Source: Sabethes cyaneus (Eukaryota; Arthropoda; Insecta; Diptera; Culicidae). Taken from it: 64,000 bases of DNA. Numbering within the stretch: the first letter of the stretch is position 1; each line of letters opens with the position of its first letter. The position numbers were made by a program, and so were the translations under genes. Below, piece after piece: positions 32,882 to 44,154 of this stretch. The notes under the pieces were generated by a model. The model saw only the letters and a list, made by a program, of their open reading frames with translations. It had not been told where the DNA came from and ran no database searches. The stretch spans positions 27,404,464 to 27,468,463 of the forward strand of contig NC_071355.1 in the NCBI RefSeq assembly GCF_943734655.1, written 5' to 3'.

Positions 32882-33015
32882 ATACCGAAATTCGTGATCT
32901 CAGCGTAACACATCGTGGTTCGAGCAGTGGTTCCAGCATTTATTCTCATCGGATCCCGTCGGCATGCCTCGCGCTCGTACTGGTTGCAGCCGGATTGTTC
33001 CGGCTAAGCTTTTGA
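32882..33015 (+). CDS. Klingon-like adhesion gene, terminal exon E (GPI-signal tail)
   Basis: Entered in phase 1 (G|AT gives Asp). It encodes DTEIRDLSVTHRGSSSGSS, then IYSHRIPS, then the hydrophobic stretch ACLALVLVAAGLFRLSF and a TGA stop at 33013-33015. A run of small residues (SSSGSS) followed by a short spacer and a terminal hydrophobic segment with no cytoplasmic tail is the pattern of a GPI-attachment signal. Klingon and relatives are GPI-anchored, which fits. The cleavage site would be within SSSGSS; the exact residue is not determinable by eye. With exons A-D it completes the C-terminal 295 or so residues of the protein. Confidence 0.88.
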
Positions 33016-35462
33016 AGGTAATTGTTAGCGACGCAAGTGGCACAATAATTCAACCCAGCCCCGAAGAAACCGGACATACCGAATGCGCCGTGAGCGGATT
33101 GAATATTAATCCAGCACCGTCATCATCACCACCACCACCACCAAAACAATCATCAGCATCCGCAGAGAACTCTACAGCACAAATGCAGGAAAATAGCTTA
33201 TTTTTCATCGGTAACCATGTTAATCGATTTATTATGTTTGAATTACGTTCATTTGTTGAATCAATTATCGAATGCAGCGAAGCAGATCGAACGGTTATCG
33301 TTTTGCAGAGGGAGATTAAGGCTTAATATGATTTGCCAGCACGGTTTTACAAGCAGCACTCAGCCGAAGGGGGTTGATTATTTCGAATATCCGCGATTGT
33401 GGCTCAATTGTGTTGGGGATATTTTTATGCAGAACACCGTTATGCGATGGCGGCGAAACGATGAAACCAAAAAGACTATTTTTGATATTGAAGCAAAAAA
33501 AAATATGATTAATTTAAATAAACAACAAAAGAGAATGAATAAATCATGAAAAAAATGAAACGTTGAAAGAGGCGATAAAGTTAATTTACATTTAATTAAA
33601 ATTGAATTACCGAAAACGGGCACACCGCTCTGGAGTGGAGTGGGTTCCAGTCCACATTCCGAATTTACGCGTTCGTTCGCTGTTCCGATTCAGTTCTTCC
33701 GCGAGTTAATGGAAAGTACCACATGAAAAACGTAGGAAATTTGCGGTCGCCGCTGACACTCCCGAAGAATCCCGGAACCTCCGGACTGGTTAGTATGTGG
33801 TATCAGTCAGTGGAGTCATACGCGGGGGGATACCGGCAGGGCTTGACAGAGTAATTTTTTTCAAATAAGACTAAAATTTGGAAAATGTAAAAAAAATTAA
33901 CTTTTACACCGACTGATTCCAGTTATTCAGAAGCTGAAAAACTATGGAACGAATACTTGTCCAATTAGAGAGGGATTTTTCTTCGTTGGCAGACGCCCCC
34001 GTGGTTACGGATACTCGAATAAATTCAATGAAATTTAAACGAAACAATAAAAACACAGCTTTCCGGAGGCGACACGGCAAAAGGTCGGTAATTTATTTCA
34101 ATTCAATTTCAACTTCATTTTCGCACCCTCTGGTTCCATCATATCACACTGATAAAAATAATAATCGGAGCTCTGAAAAACGAAATAAAAAAAATAATTC
34201 CCTGTAATTTTCGTTGATCCCTTTAATGTACATGTTCTCTCTTGGAAAAAAAACTAATGATTAAAGAAAATTTACCTCTGAGCTGAAAGCCATAAAATTC
34301 ACTTTCACAACGCAGCATATTTTATTGCTTCTCACTGCATATCGACCGGAACACGGTAAAAATAAACCGGGCATAAAAACAAACTGCAGCTCCAGGAGAC
34401 AGATTTATTCGCTGTTGAACCACAGCAATAATGAGAAGTTGCGGGTGTGGTTCAGGTCGTGGTTCTACTGACTGGCAAAACCATGGCGAAATATAGCCCA
34501 TACCCATAGCCCATAGCCAAATAAGTGACAAAATCGGAATGTGAACCAATGTATAACCAATAAAGTTGATTTTTGGCAGTTAACTAGGTTATACCACATG
34601 CTAACAATGATTCTAAAGTTTGAAAAACAACCATGCGCCCCCATTTCTAGAATCAATGGAGGTGCCTGATATGTTACGGTTACCGACGTCATCCTTTGTT
34701 TTATAATCGGAAATGCGGCATTTTTTAACTGTTGCGGAAATTAAGTGCGTGATTATTAAACTTTGCACGCACTTTAGTAATCTTGAAAAGACTCTCAAAC
34801 AATCCGTTTGACAGCTTCGTCGTAGAAAATTTCTAATGCTGGTTCCAGGCAGTTAACTAGTCTAACAGGCTGGTTCTCATAGATTATTCAGTTGAATTAC
34901 AAATTGAGTAAAAATGTCGTTTCTATTTTACTGGTTTTGTATGATTTTATAACTACAAATGAATAATGTTTTTTAAATTTCCCCATTTCACAAACGGTCC
35001 TAAAAATCACTCAGCAAATAAGCAGAGTAAACATAATCAACGTCATCAAAACAAACCCGCACTTCAAACGAAAACAAAAATAGTTATCAAAATTTTCCGA
35101 TATTTATCATAATTGATTGCCTCTCTATTATGCCGGTGAACACGAGACGATGCCACACAGAGCATGGCACCGTCCCGCTGCCACCGCCCGGTTGCAGTTT
35201 CTGTTTTCATTAGCACAATGAAAGCGTTCCATTCTGTGGATTATTTTTCCTGTCACCCGGTAGACAAATACAACAAAAAAAAAAAAGAAAAGAGCGCGCG
35301 GAAGTGTGGCACAATGGTTGTCACCATTTATTAAAATTGGCTTCCCGCCAACCACGTGGCCCCAAGCCACACCACACCACACCAATCAGTCCCACAGAAC
35401 ATTTTCCAATGTTCGCTCGGAATCGATCGAGGCTGAACCGATTGTTGTGTGAGTGTTTATAT
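33016..35462. other. Probable 3' UTR and downstream DNA
   Basis: No coding homology. Candidate poly(A) signals AATAAA occur at 33517-33522 and 33538-33543 among others, so the 3' UTR may be as short as about 0.5 kb. A CATCATCACCACCACCACCA run is at 33121. No transposon recognised; composition looks like host single-copy sequence. Confidence 0.4.
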
Positions 35463-36739
35463 TAAGGGGCCATCCAGATACCACGTGGACAGAAAAATAC
35501 CAATTTTCAACCCCCCCGTCCCCCTCCGTGGACAAGCGTGGACATTTGCTCAACCCCCACCCTCCCTTCCCTGTTTGTCCACGTGGACATTTTTACATTT
35601 TGAAAATTTTGGTTTTCAACTTCATTTATGCAATATTTATTGAAAAACCTTACGTGAAAGGAAGCTCCAGTCTAAAGTCACCGACACAATGCATACGAAT
35701 TTTTAGTCGTTGCGGAAATTTGAGTTTTTCCATGGTTTTTCCGTCAATTTTCCTCAGCGTCTTAAAATCCGTATGTAAGGTGTTTGGATCTTAATTCATG
35801 TTCTACTGCAAATTATTATTATCGACTGCAAGAAAGTCCGTCTCAGCTTAACTTTCGCTTGACGATTCTTCTTTGTCCAGAGCATCCCCTACTAGCACGG
35901 TTGTTACAAAGTTGTTGTGGTAGCCGAAATATGACTAATTTCAGTCTTAATTCTGTTGCTTCAACTAAATGGACCTAAAGTGTGCTACTGGGGTCTTTGT
36001 CTAACCAGAGCATTTCAGCTTGGCCGTCTACTTCAACACAACACAAGATATTTCCGACACGATGTGATTCGTACAATTTTCTGAAGGCGAATCCTTTTGG
36101 AAATACGTTGCCTATGGATACCTTTTTTGTAGTGAGCTGCATTTGATGTTGAGGCAAAATGCCATCCACATTTGGTGCAAGCGGTGCAATATTCGTGGAT
36201 TCATCCAGGCTAGGCAGTTAACATCTAAGTGTACTAACGCAGGCTTAATCTTTTCAACAAGATTTATGCCAGATATGTGCTCTCGTAATGCTCGGTTCAT
36301 GTATTTAGGTCAACATATGCCTCAGAAGATAAAATTTTATTTAAGGTGTAATTAGTCGTCATCGATTCTACCAATTTCAAAAGAAGTTTTTTTGTTTGAA
36401 ACAAAAATTCTGTCCATGAAAATTAATTCGCTGTGTTCAGATTGGCAAGAAGAATGCAGTATATACGTTTTTATAAACAGAATCCCGCTTTTGGGCCCAA
36501 AAACTGCTTCCGAAATTGGGCTCTCCGACGAAAAGCTAATGACTGCTAATTTCCCATTAAGCTCAAAAACAATCACTGATCAATGGTCAATGTTTTTAAT
36601 TTCTATTTTTTGTAGGAAAAAAAACTTGTCCACGTGGACATTTTCCATACCCCCTCCCCCCTTCCATGGACAAGCGTGGACATTTTTATACCCCCCACCC
36701 CCCTCTAAGCTGTCCACGTGGTATATGGATGGCCCCTAA
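35463..36739. mobile_element. TIR element with GGGGCCATCC ends and CACGTGG subterminal repeats
   Basis: Left end AAGGGGCCATCCAGATACCA followed by CGTGGACA; right end TGTCCACGTGGTATATGGAT followed by GGCCCCTAA. These are near-perfect inverted ends. Inside each, short phrases recur: CGTGGACATTTTTA, GGACAAGCGTGGACATTT and C-rich runs (CCCCCCAC). The interior (about 35800-36600, minus strand) has several short open frames, such as HISGINLVEKIKPALVHLDV and NPRILHRLHQMWMAF, which may be remains of one coding region I do not recognise. The superfamily is not assigned; a clear target duplication was not seen. Confidence 0.65.
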
Positions 36740-37117
36740 TGTACTCGTAGACAGATTGAAAAAGTTGGCTCTTCACGCACTTTCGCCGTGATTGCTGTTT
36801 TGTATATGTGTGTCGGAGGAAATTGGCTTAATTTGTTTTCACTTCGATGAACAATCTTATATTCTATTATCGAATTAGGTTAGGCTGATGTTTTGTAAGG
36901 TTTGCTAGATAGAGTGGAGAGATCAGCTTTTGCTATTTAGACGGTACATTTGAGAACCCCACCAAAGTCAAACATTAGATATGTGGTAACCGAAAATTAA
37001 AATGAAACTGATTCTTATGCATTTTCGTTCTCATTGGCTCTATAGTACTTGAATCTCTTATCCATCTTAGTAAAGTACACTTACTTTGCAATGGAAATAA
37101 TTAATTTTTTTATTAAA
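36740..37117. other. Intergenic, nothing recognised
   Basis: AT-rich spacer between two transposons. Confidence 0.4.
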
Positions 37118-37225
37118 GGGTGTCCTACATTAAATTGCATCACGGATAAAAACGCCGTAGAAAATTATCTAGTTGACCGATCCTTTTCAAACAATAAAAT
37201 ATAACCCATTAGTATTTGGCTTATA

Positions 37226-39157
37226 CAGCAGTCCCCCGAATAACGCGGTTTCGAATAAGGACGTTTCCATTAAAGACGGTCTCGAGTGATTCCATTAACG
37301 CGGTCGAACGTCCTTATTGGAGTCTACGTAGCATATGGGAATTGACCTAATTGGTTCCAACATGGAATAACTCGTGATCCTGACATAATAGACGGTTGGT
37401 GTCTTCGACAAAGTTGTTCAGTACATCAACGGGTTTTCATTGGATTATAGTATTGCGGAATTGTCTCACAACGTGGCGCTAGCGTATATGTAATATTTTT
37501 GTATAGGCTGTATCTCGCGCTGCAGGCTATCTAGAAAGTTGCGGCCTTCGGGAAGGTTGCTCAAATGACTGCCACCTTCAAGATGGCATGGAAAAAAGCA
37601 CAGAACTGACTCACTACGTGGCGCTAGTGTATATGTAATCCTCTTATGCAGGCTGTATCTCACGCTGCTGACTATCTAGCAAGTTGCGGTCTTCGAGAAG
37701 GTTATTCATATGACTGCGACCTTCAAGAAAGGATGGAAAATATTGCAGAATTGCCTCACTACGTGGCGCTGGCATATATGTAATCTTCTTAAGCAGGCTG
37801 TATCTTGCGCTGCTGATTGTCTGGAAAGTTGCGGTCTTCGGGAAGGTTATTCATAAAACTGCCACCTTCAAGATGGTATGAAAAATATTGCAGAATTGCT
37901 TCACTACGTGGCGCTAGTGTATATGTAACATTCTTAACCAGGCTGTCTTTTGCCCTGCAGGCTATCTAAAAAGTTGCGATCTTCGGGAAGGTTATTCATA
38001 TGACTGAGGCCTTCAAGAAGGGATGGAAAATATTACAGAATTGCCTCACTACGTGGCGCTAGCATATATGTAATCTTCTTAAGCAGGCTGTATCTCGCGC
38101 TGCTGACTATATAGCAAGCTGCTGTCTTCGGGAAGGTTATTCATGACTGCGACCTTCAAGAAGGGATAGAAAATATTGCAGAATTGCCTCACTATATGGC
38201 GCTAGCATATTTGCAATCTTTTTATGGAGGCTGTTTCTCGCGCTGCTAACTATATAGCAAGCTGCGGTCTTCGAGAAGGTTATCCATATGACTGAGACCT
38301 TTAAGAGATGGAAAAAAAGTGCAGAAGATTACATAGCGCTAGCATATATGTAATCTTCTTAAGCAGGCTGTATCACGCGCTGCTTACTGTATACCAAGTT
38401 GCGGTCTTCGAGAAGATTATTCAAATGACGCTGGGATTTTTCTGGTCATTTAGGAAGTAGCATTTACGGATGGATTATTTTTGTGAGGACTGTGGGGGAT
38501 ATACGAGTTTCTTCTAAAAACACGCATGCTGAACATAATAGCATATACATAAAGGTCAGCATTGATTTGAAATTGTGGAGCCCCACCTCTGGGCACGTCA
38601 GTGAGCAGATGCGTTCCATGTAAAAAAGTTGTAGGGACCTAAACTGCCATTTTCAAAAGATGATTAGATCACGATACTATTTCGTGGTTACCGTTGAACC
38701 ACTATTATCAAACTGGTTCATCTCTACCAGGATGCTTACCAGGATGAGTCGAAAAAATTATACAGCCTGCATAAGAGGATTACATATACACTACCGCCAC
38801 GTAGTGAGTCAGTTCTGCGCTTTTTTCCATGCCATCTTGAAGGTGGCAGTCATTTGAGCAACCTTCCCGAAGGCCGCAACTTTCTAGATAGCCTACAGTG
38901 CGAGATACAGCCTATACAAAAATATTACGTATACGCTAGCACCACGTAGTGAGACAATTCCGCAATACTATAATCTACTGAAAACCCGTTGATGTACTAA
39001 ACAACTTTGTCGAAGACACCAACCGTCTATATGGTCAGGATCACGAGTTATTCCATGTTGGAACCAATTAAGTCAATTCCCATATGCTACGTAGACTCCA
39101 TTAACACGGGTTCCATTAACGCGGTCCCTATTAGCGTCCTTATTGGGGGGATTACTG
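37226..39157. mobile_element. pogo-like fold-back element with 145-bp tandem repeats in its arms
   Basis: Ends CAGCAGTCCCCCGAATAACG and, inverted, CAGTAATCCCCCCAATAAGG, flanked by TA on both sides as for pogo/Tc1-type transposons. Outer arms (37226-37470 and about 38950-39157) are inverted copies carrying GGAATAACTCGTGATCCTGA and GTCTTCGACAAAGTTGTT. The left arm continues into about seven 145-bp tandem units; the right arm has two units in inverted orientation. The central 330 bp has no transposase but shares a block (about 38618-38700) with 55530-55620. Confidence 0.78.
37471..38430 (+). repeat. 145-bp tandem repeat, seven copies
   Basis: Unit marker ACGTGGCGCTAGNNTATATG at 37471, 37616, 37761, 37906 and 38051 (exact 145-bp spacing), then diverged units at about 38194 and 38331. 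Each unit includes CAGGCTGTATCTCGCGCTGC, a AAGTTGCGGTCTTCGGGAAG segment and TGACTGCGACCTTCAAGA. Confidence 0.9.
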
Positions 39158-39204
39158 TATAATTAATTCAACTTCAAGACCATAACCGTATGTTCGCACC
39201 TTAC

Positions 39205-39485
39205 GCTCAACTCCACTCATAAGGTTCTGTACAACATCTGACTGTAGCTTCTACTGTACCGTAACCCACTTTTTCTTCATGTCTTCCCCAGATTTGACCT
39301 AATCACTAATAGAACATCCATTCTGATCACATTTCTCTTTACATTCGATGCTCAGAGATTCGTAATAACGTCTTACGACTCACTGTTGACTGCATGATTC
39401 CGAGTTGTTTTCCGATGTCCCGATGAGAGAGTTGAGAGTTTTCCAGGTGCTTACGCAAAATCAATTCACGACTGGCAGCGATAAA
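39205..39485 (-). pseudogene. Tc1/mariner transposase HTH fragment
   Basis: From about 39482 on the minus strand: SRELILRKHLENSQLSHRDI, then GKQLGIMQSTVSRKTLLR. This is a clear first HTH of a Tc1-like transposase (helix, turn, then Q-S-T-V-S-R recognition helix). Stops follow, and no catalytic DDE/D residues are present. Confidence 0.7.
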
Positions 39486-39488
39486 AAA

Positions 39489-39795
39489 ACAGTGTAAAAA
39501 TTACACTCTAAACTACTTCTACCTAAATTTTCAAGAGAAAATATGCAAATTTATACAGGGTCTTTTTCGTGATGCCATTCGATGTGGGACACCCTTTAGA
39601 TCAGTGATGGCCAAACTGCGGCCCTTCGTGTTGATTCGTGCGGCCCGCTGGCCGCAGTTTGAGCATCACTGATCTAAAGGGTGTCCCACATCGAATGGCG
39701 TCACGAAAAAAAAAACCCTGTAGAAAATTGCCCATTGCGTATTTTTACTTGAAAGTTTATGTAGAAGTAGTTTAGAGTGTAATGTTTACACTGCT
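39489..39795. repeat. Near-perfect 300-bp palindrome of two Tc1-like ends around a hAT-like hairpin
   Basis: The left arm (39489-39622) and right arm (39650-39795) are inverted copies, including the Tc1 TIR GGGTGTCCCACATCGAATGG and a GTTTAGAGTGTAA segment. Their centre is a 67-bp hairpin, CAGTGATGGCCAAACTGCGG to GGCCGCAGTTTGAGCATCAC-TG, whose CAGTG ends resemble hAT termini. The flanks of the hairpin are palindromic (CTTTAGAT / ATCTAAAG) rather than directly repeated. Confidence 0.75.
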
Positions 39796-40955
39796 GTGCC
39801 GCGGACTGATTTGAGAAATGGCAAACTTATGAATAATTTTTTTGATGATACAGGGGTCATTCAGTTCAGTCGTAACGGGTGGCAACTACAATTTTGGATT
39901 TTTTTTTTAAATGTTGTGCCGTATACTAACGGCCGCGAAAAAATTCCAAAATTTTAGTTGGCACCCGTTAGTACCTCGTGTATTTTGCTTTCCGGTTTAA
40001 ATCTTGTGGTGATTCCAAAAAATCGGCTTTTGCTGCCGCCTATTTTACATTTTGGTATGCGCAAGAATGGCCTGAGGTAATTGCGGCTCACGGACTCATG
40101 GGACGATCTGATTTGGCCCACACCACGCCTATGCCTGGGCACCACTGCTTTAGATGTTTTACAGTATGGAGCCGAATGAACTACCTTGGGGGACTTATTT
40201 CCTTTTATTCTGTTACTTTTTTGCGTTAAATATCGAAGAGACATTAGATATGTCACATACAGATCAGTGCATATAAGATATAAGAGGAACAAATCCTCCA
40301 CACGATTGTGAGGAACGTGCTGCACGAACCAAAAACTGAAAATACATGTTAGTTTAGTTTAGATGACACCTAGAAAATGATCAATCAACGGAGAAAATTG
40401 AAAGGCACAGAGGGCACGAATCAGGGCTAAGGACAGCAGCCCGTCAAGGATACGCCAAATTGAAGAGGCCTGTTAATAATTCCCTCCTAGTTGCCTGGCT
40501 GAGGAAGGAGTAAGGGTCGCCGTCAATAAACCAATGAAAAGATGCTGCTCAAGCACAGAGCTAGCCAGTTACTAGGAAATCATACGGACCAGCCGAATTG
40601 TTGGGCTTTTACGAGTTTCAACTATCGCATACAAACAAAACCAGTAGCATGTGACGTCCATAGTACATCACATCAACCGCGTCAACTCAGTAAACCAAAT
40701 CAAGAATTACCCTGAAACCCTTTAACAATGGAGCAATGATATGACCCCTAATTGACCGACGACATTCTGTTACTCTGGGAAATGATATGCAGAGCTAACT
40801 TGTTGACCGCTCTGATAGTTACAAGGCAGCAGGTCTCATAGCCAACAATCCCTCCAATTCACACTAACTGTAGAACCGATTGAGGTAGTGGTCGTAAGTC
40901 AACAAAACACAAATTATCAATTCAAATATATTTGTTTAGGGACGGTCCAAATATT
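39796..40955. other. Intergenic, short hairpin only
   Basis: AACGGGTGGCAACTACAATT (39873) and AAAATTTTAGTTGGCACCCG (39948) form a small inverted pair, probably a relic of a TIR element. Otherwise no recognisable feature. Confidence 0.4.
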
Positions 40956-41295
40956 TGGACCATTCCACAGAACTTGGAAAGATGCCGGGAGTACGACGTT
41001 CCGAGGTATCACATATTTAATGATTTCAAAGCAGCATACGATACAGTCAATCGAAACCACCACTGCAGATAATGCACGAATAGGGGTCGCCGGAACAACT
41101 CAAGCGACTAATTAGCGACGTTGGTGCTACACTAGATTGAGTGGTGAGTTTCGTGCGCATGTTGGGGACACTCTCGAGTCGTTTCAAGACGCGGTGCAGG
41201 TTGAGATGAGGTGACGGCTTACCCTGCATGCTTTAACATCGCTCTTGAAGGTGTGTTCCGAAGACTGGGTATCAAAACGAGAGGAGCTTTTTGAA
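40956..41295 (+). pseudogene. RTE-type LINE RT fragment
   Basis: Reads IFNDFKAAYDTVNRN (the F-x-D-F-x-x-A-Y-D RT motif). After stops it reads FNIALEGVFRRLGIKTRGAF, the block before the YADD/FADD box in this LINE family. Several stops and deletions. Confidence 0.65.
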
Positions 41296-41479
41296 ACTTA
41301 AACCGCACTTGCGCCGAAACATCCGTAAAGTTCTTTGGTGAAATGGACCGGTCTGTGTGGCTGTTAGATACAGCACCGATGTTGAACAACTTTTCGTCCG
41401 TTTCGTTTCTCAATTCGATCATTTTCACCATTACGGAGTGAGCGTTCCAATTGACAATATGGAAGCTACATAGCTAGTT

Positions 41480-43865
41480 TTTCCGGAGAACGGCCATTAT
41501 CTGTCATAGTAGGGCCTCCTTAAAACCCACCTGTCACTATCCTACAAATTTTCTTGCTATTAAGGATAGACGACGCAACAAAATCCGGAAGAACACCTTG
41601 TAGGCGGCGTTGTCAGCGTAATGCCGCGAAAATTACAGCAATCTAGTCGATCGCCCTTTTTGTAGTTGTGAAAAACCACACCTTCCATCAACTGCTCCGG
41701 TAGTTTCTTCTCCTCTCAAATCATTGCAATGATCCGCTGTGAAGTAAAGTTGCTAGTGCTTCTTTGACATTTTTGTAGAGTTCTGCCGGGCGTCGAACCT
41801 TTCTGACGGCTCTATTCTTCCTCAGCTGACCGATTTCTTGCAGGATCTCAGGAGCTGGCACGCTGTAATCGTTTGAAGACACTCCTATGGTAACTTCCGT
41901 TCCATCTCCTTTTATTATATCGCCATTGAAATGCCCATCGAATAACTGCATACACCTGTCGACCACCTTGCGCTCGTTTCTGCCCAGGTTTCCTTCTTCA
42001 TCCCTGCACACATCAGGCTTCGGTGCATATCTTTCACGAGATTGGTTTACCTTTTTTCCTCCTCAGAACCGTGGTCAACTCATTCCGCACTCGTCAATAA
42101 TTGGCCTCGTGGCTATGCTTAGATAGGCTTTGCAAGCTCTTTTCTTTGTCTACATCGCTTGTTGGCATTCCACGTCAAATCAATCATTTCGTGCACTCGA
42201 GGTTTCTTCACCTAGCACGACGTTTGCGGCGTTTGCGGCCTCATTGACAGCCGAGCGTATCCTACTCCTACTCCGTCTTCGAGGGTTGAAACTCCTAGCT
42301 ACACAGAGGAAGGTAGAGCGTCATCCAGTACGCGTGCGTATTTTGGGCAACTCGTGGGTTGTCCAATTGCCGAATGTTTAACCGAGAAGAGCAGTTTTGC
42401 CGCGAGGTATAAGCCGTCGATAATTTTGAGCGCACATATACTGCATCTAGATAGTGGTCCGCACCCCGTAGGAAGCGTACGTTGGTCATGTTCGAGAAAA
42501 ACCGGCCCTCCATGAGAATATGTCCGATTTGGTTCGAGATTCGCTGGTCAGGTGATCTCCAGGCGGATTTGTGGACATCTTTGCGGGGAAAGAAAATGCT
42601 TCTGATCACCAGACCTCAGAAAACTGCATAGTTGATGCATTGCTAGCCGTTATCGTTCATATATTGCTTTCTTGCCGACCTAGGTCTTCATATCCCCGAA
42701 AACAATTTTAATATCCCGTGATGAGCAGCTGTCGTACGTAGCCTCCACCTACGCATAGAATGCTTCCTTTTCGTCGTCGGGTCTACCTTCGTGTGGATGG
42801 GCTGGTATCAAATGGCCGAAATACAAATGGCCGAATCACGAATGGCCGAAATCCAAACGGCCGAATTCCAACAACAGTCACAGAAGGCCGAATCGCGAAA
42901 GGCCAAATCACGAATGGCCGAATCATGAAAGGCCGAATTTTCCCGGAATGCCCAAATCAACAAAATTTTTATTACTCATTTTGTTAGACCTTACACATTT
43001 TGATTAAATTTTTTCATCTATTTCTCTAAGAGAATTTGAAACATCCCCTCGAAAAACCTTCAAAATGTTTCCCTCTGTAGACTTTTGTTCCACACGCAGC
43101 TCTGTGATGATTAACGTCAATGATAGGTGAAGGAAAAAAACCTTTCGTAAAATTCTGTACCTTAGTTTCAGAAAAACAAGACATTCTCTGCGTCTTATTT
43201 TTAATTTTGGTAGATAGAGTATAGATGATTGATGGTTGTTTCTTCCCCTAAGCGCGAATGATTTACGTTTATTATAGGGTGCGAGGCCGAGGATTGTGTT
43301 AGTAACAAATATTTCCTAGATGATTCAGGGCGAGACAGTCGCAGGCCGCGAGTGTGCGCCGGTGACTTACCGTCGGAAGCGCCGGCCACTGCGAGGGGCA
43401 ACCTCCCGGTGACTAGTAAGGATTATCCCTTAGTTATCCCTTAGTTAGTATTGCTCGCTGCCGCTCGTTCGGACAGCATATACCCAACATTTGTGCAGGC
43501 TGAAGGCCGTGATTATTTTCGGCCGAATATGACGTTCGGCCATTCGTGTTTCATTCGGTCATTCGTGATTCGGCCGTTTGTGATTCGGCCATTAGATATA
43601 TTATGCCATTTGTTATTTCGGTCATTTGTGTTTCGGCCATTCGTGATTCGGCCATTTGTGTTTCGGCAATTCGTAGGTAATCCGTGTGGATAATGCACGT
43701 TTATGATGGCGTAGATGAAGAAACGGCCTTTTATCCTCAACATGCACATCCTCTCGTTGATCGTTTTCCAGTCCATTACACGCATTACGCATTCTGCCGC
43801 ATTCTATGTTGCGCATTATCCAGCCATTCACCAAACTAAGATTATATTCCAGTGCCATTATAATT
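41480..43865 (-). pseudogene. RTE-type LINE (endonuclease, linker, start of RT), split by a fold-back element
   Basis: Minus-strand order. 43860-43691 encodes GRFFIYAIINVHYPH. After the insertion, 42790-42640 encodes EGRPDDEKEAFYA, then RDIKIVFGDM. 42609-42295 encodes SAWRSPDQRISNQIGHILME (endonuclease end, with DH of SDH as GADHY). 42011-41721 is the linker (VVDRCMQLFDGHFN, ELYKNVKEAL). 41700-41500 is the RT start (AAYKVFFRILLRRL, QVGF). Many stops and frameshifts. It faces the plus-strand fragment at 40956. It is dead and now serves as the target of the fold-back insertion. Confidence 0.75.
42799..43682. mobile_element. Fold-back element with minisatellite arms and 9-bp target duplication
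   Basis: Direct repeats CGTGTGGAT at 42790-42798 and 43683-43691 flank 884 bp. Removing the element and one repeat restores a continuous LINE endonuclease frame. The left arm (to about 42945) is a run of about 15-bp units such as AATGGCCGAATCACG. The right arm (43515-43675) is the same minisatellite inverted (CGTGATTCGGCCATTTGTGT). The interior contains a GGGCGAGACAGTCGCAGGCC module shared with 14.65 kb. Long TIRs made of short tandem repeats plus a 9-bp duplication are the hallmarks of Drosophila FB (MULE-related) elements. No transposase here. Confidence 0.85.
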
Positions 43866-44130
43866 ATCTTTGAGGGGAAAGAAAGTTCTTCTGATCACTA
43901 GGCTTCAGAGAGCTGCAAAGATGATGCCTCGCTGACCGTTTTCGTTTGTGTCGGTGTGCAGGTTATGGGCCCACTCATTGTTCTATAGATGGGTTACCTA
44001 TCGACTTGGGCGTTTTTATCCCCGATGATGACCTTGATGTCCCGTATCGAACAGCGTACGTCAACTCCAACTGTGCTTAGAATGCTTTCTTTTCATCATC
44101 GGATCTACGTGAGTAGTGCGTCTTGATAAT
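43866..44130 (-). pseudogene. Second RTE-type endonuclease fragment
   Basis: The reverse strand reads SDDEKKAF*AQLEL and, in another frame, GIKTPK and a SDQKNFLSP-like end. This parallels, piece for piece, the endonuclease at 42590-42790 (RPDDEKEAFYA to the TFFPRKD region). It is a more decayed copy of the same LINE family, adjacent to the first. Confidence 0.55.
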
Positions 44131-44154
44131 ATAACTGTAATTATAGAAGCAGTA

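Larger units (their letters stand above)
37118..39598 (-). mobile_element. Tc1/mariner relic split by a fold-back insertion
   Basis: The left end GGGTGTCCTACATTAAATTG with CATCACGG and the right end complement (CGTGATGCCATTCGATGTGG then GACACCC) form TIRs. Just inside the right end the minus strand encodes a transposase HTH (39205-39485). The rest of the transposase is absent or unreadable, and most of the span is the later insertion at 37226-39157. Confidence 0.6.

Noticed and set aside
37471..38430. CRISPR-like regular repeats
   Set aside because: Whole 145-bp units are repeated, with no unique spacers, inside a eukaryotic TIR element.
39978..40229. 83-codon plus frame
   Set aside because: No domain; lies just after a small hairpin repeat.
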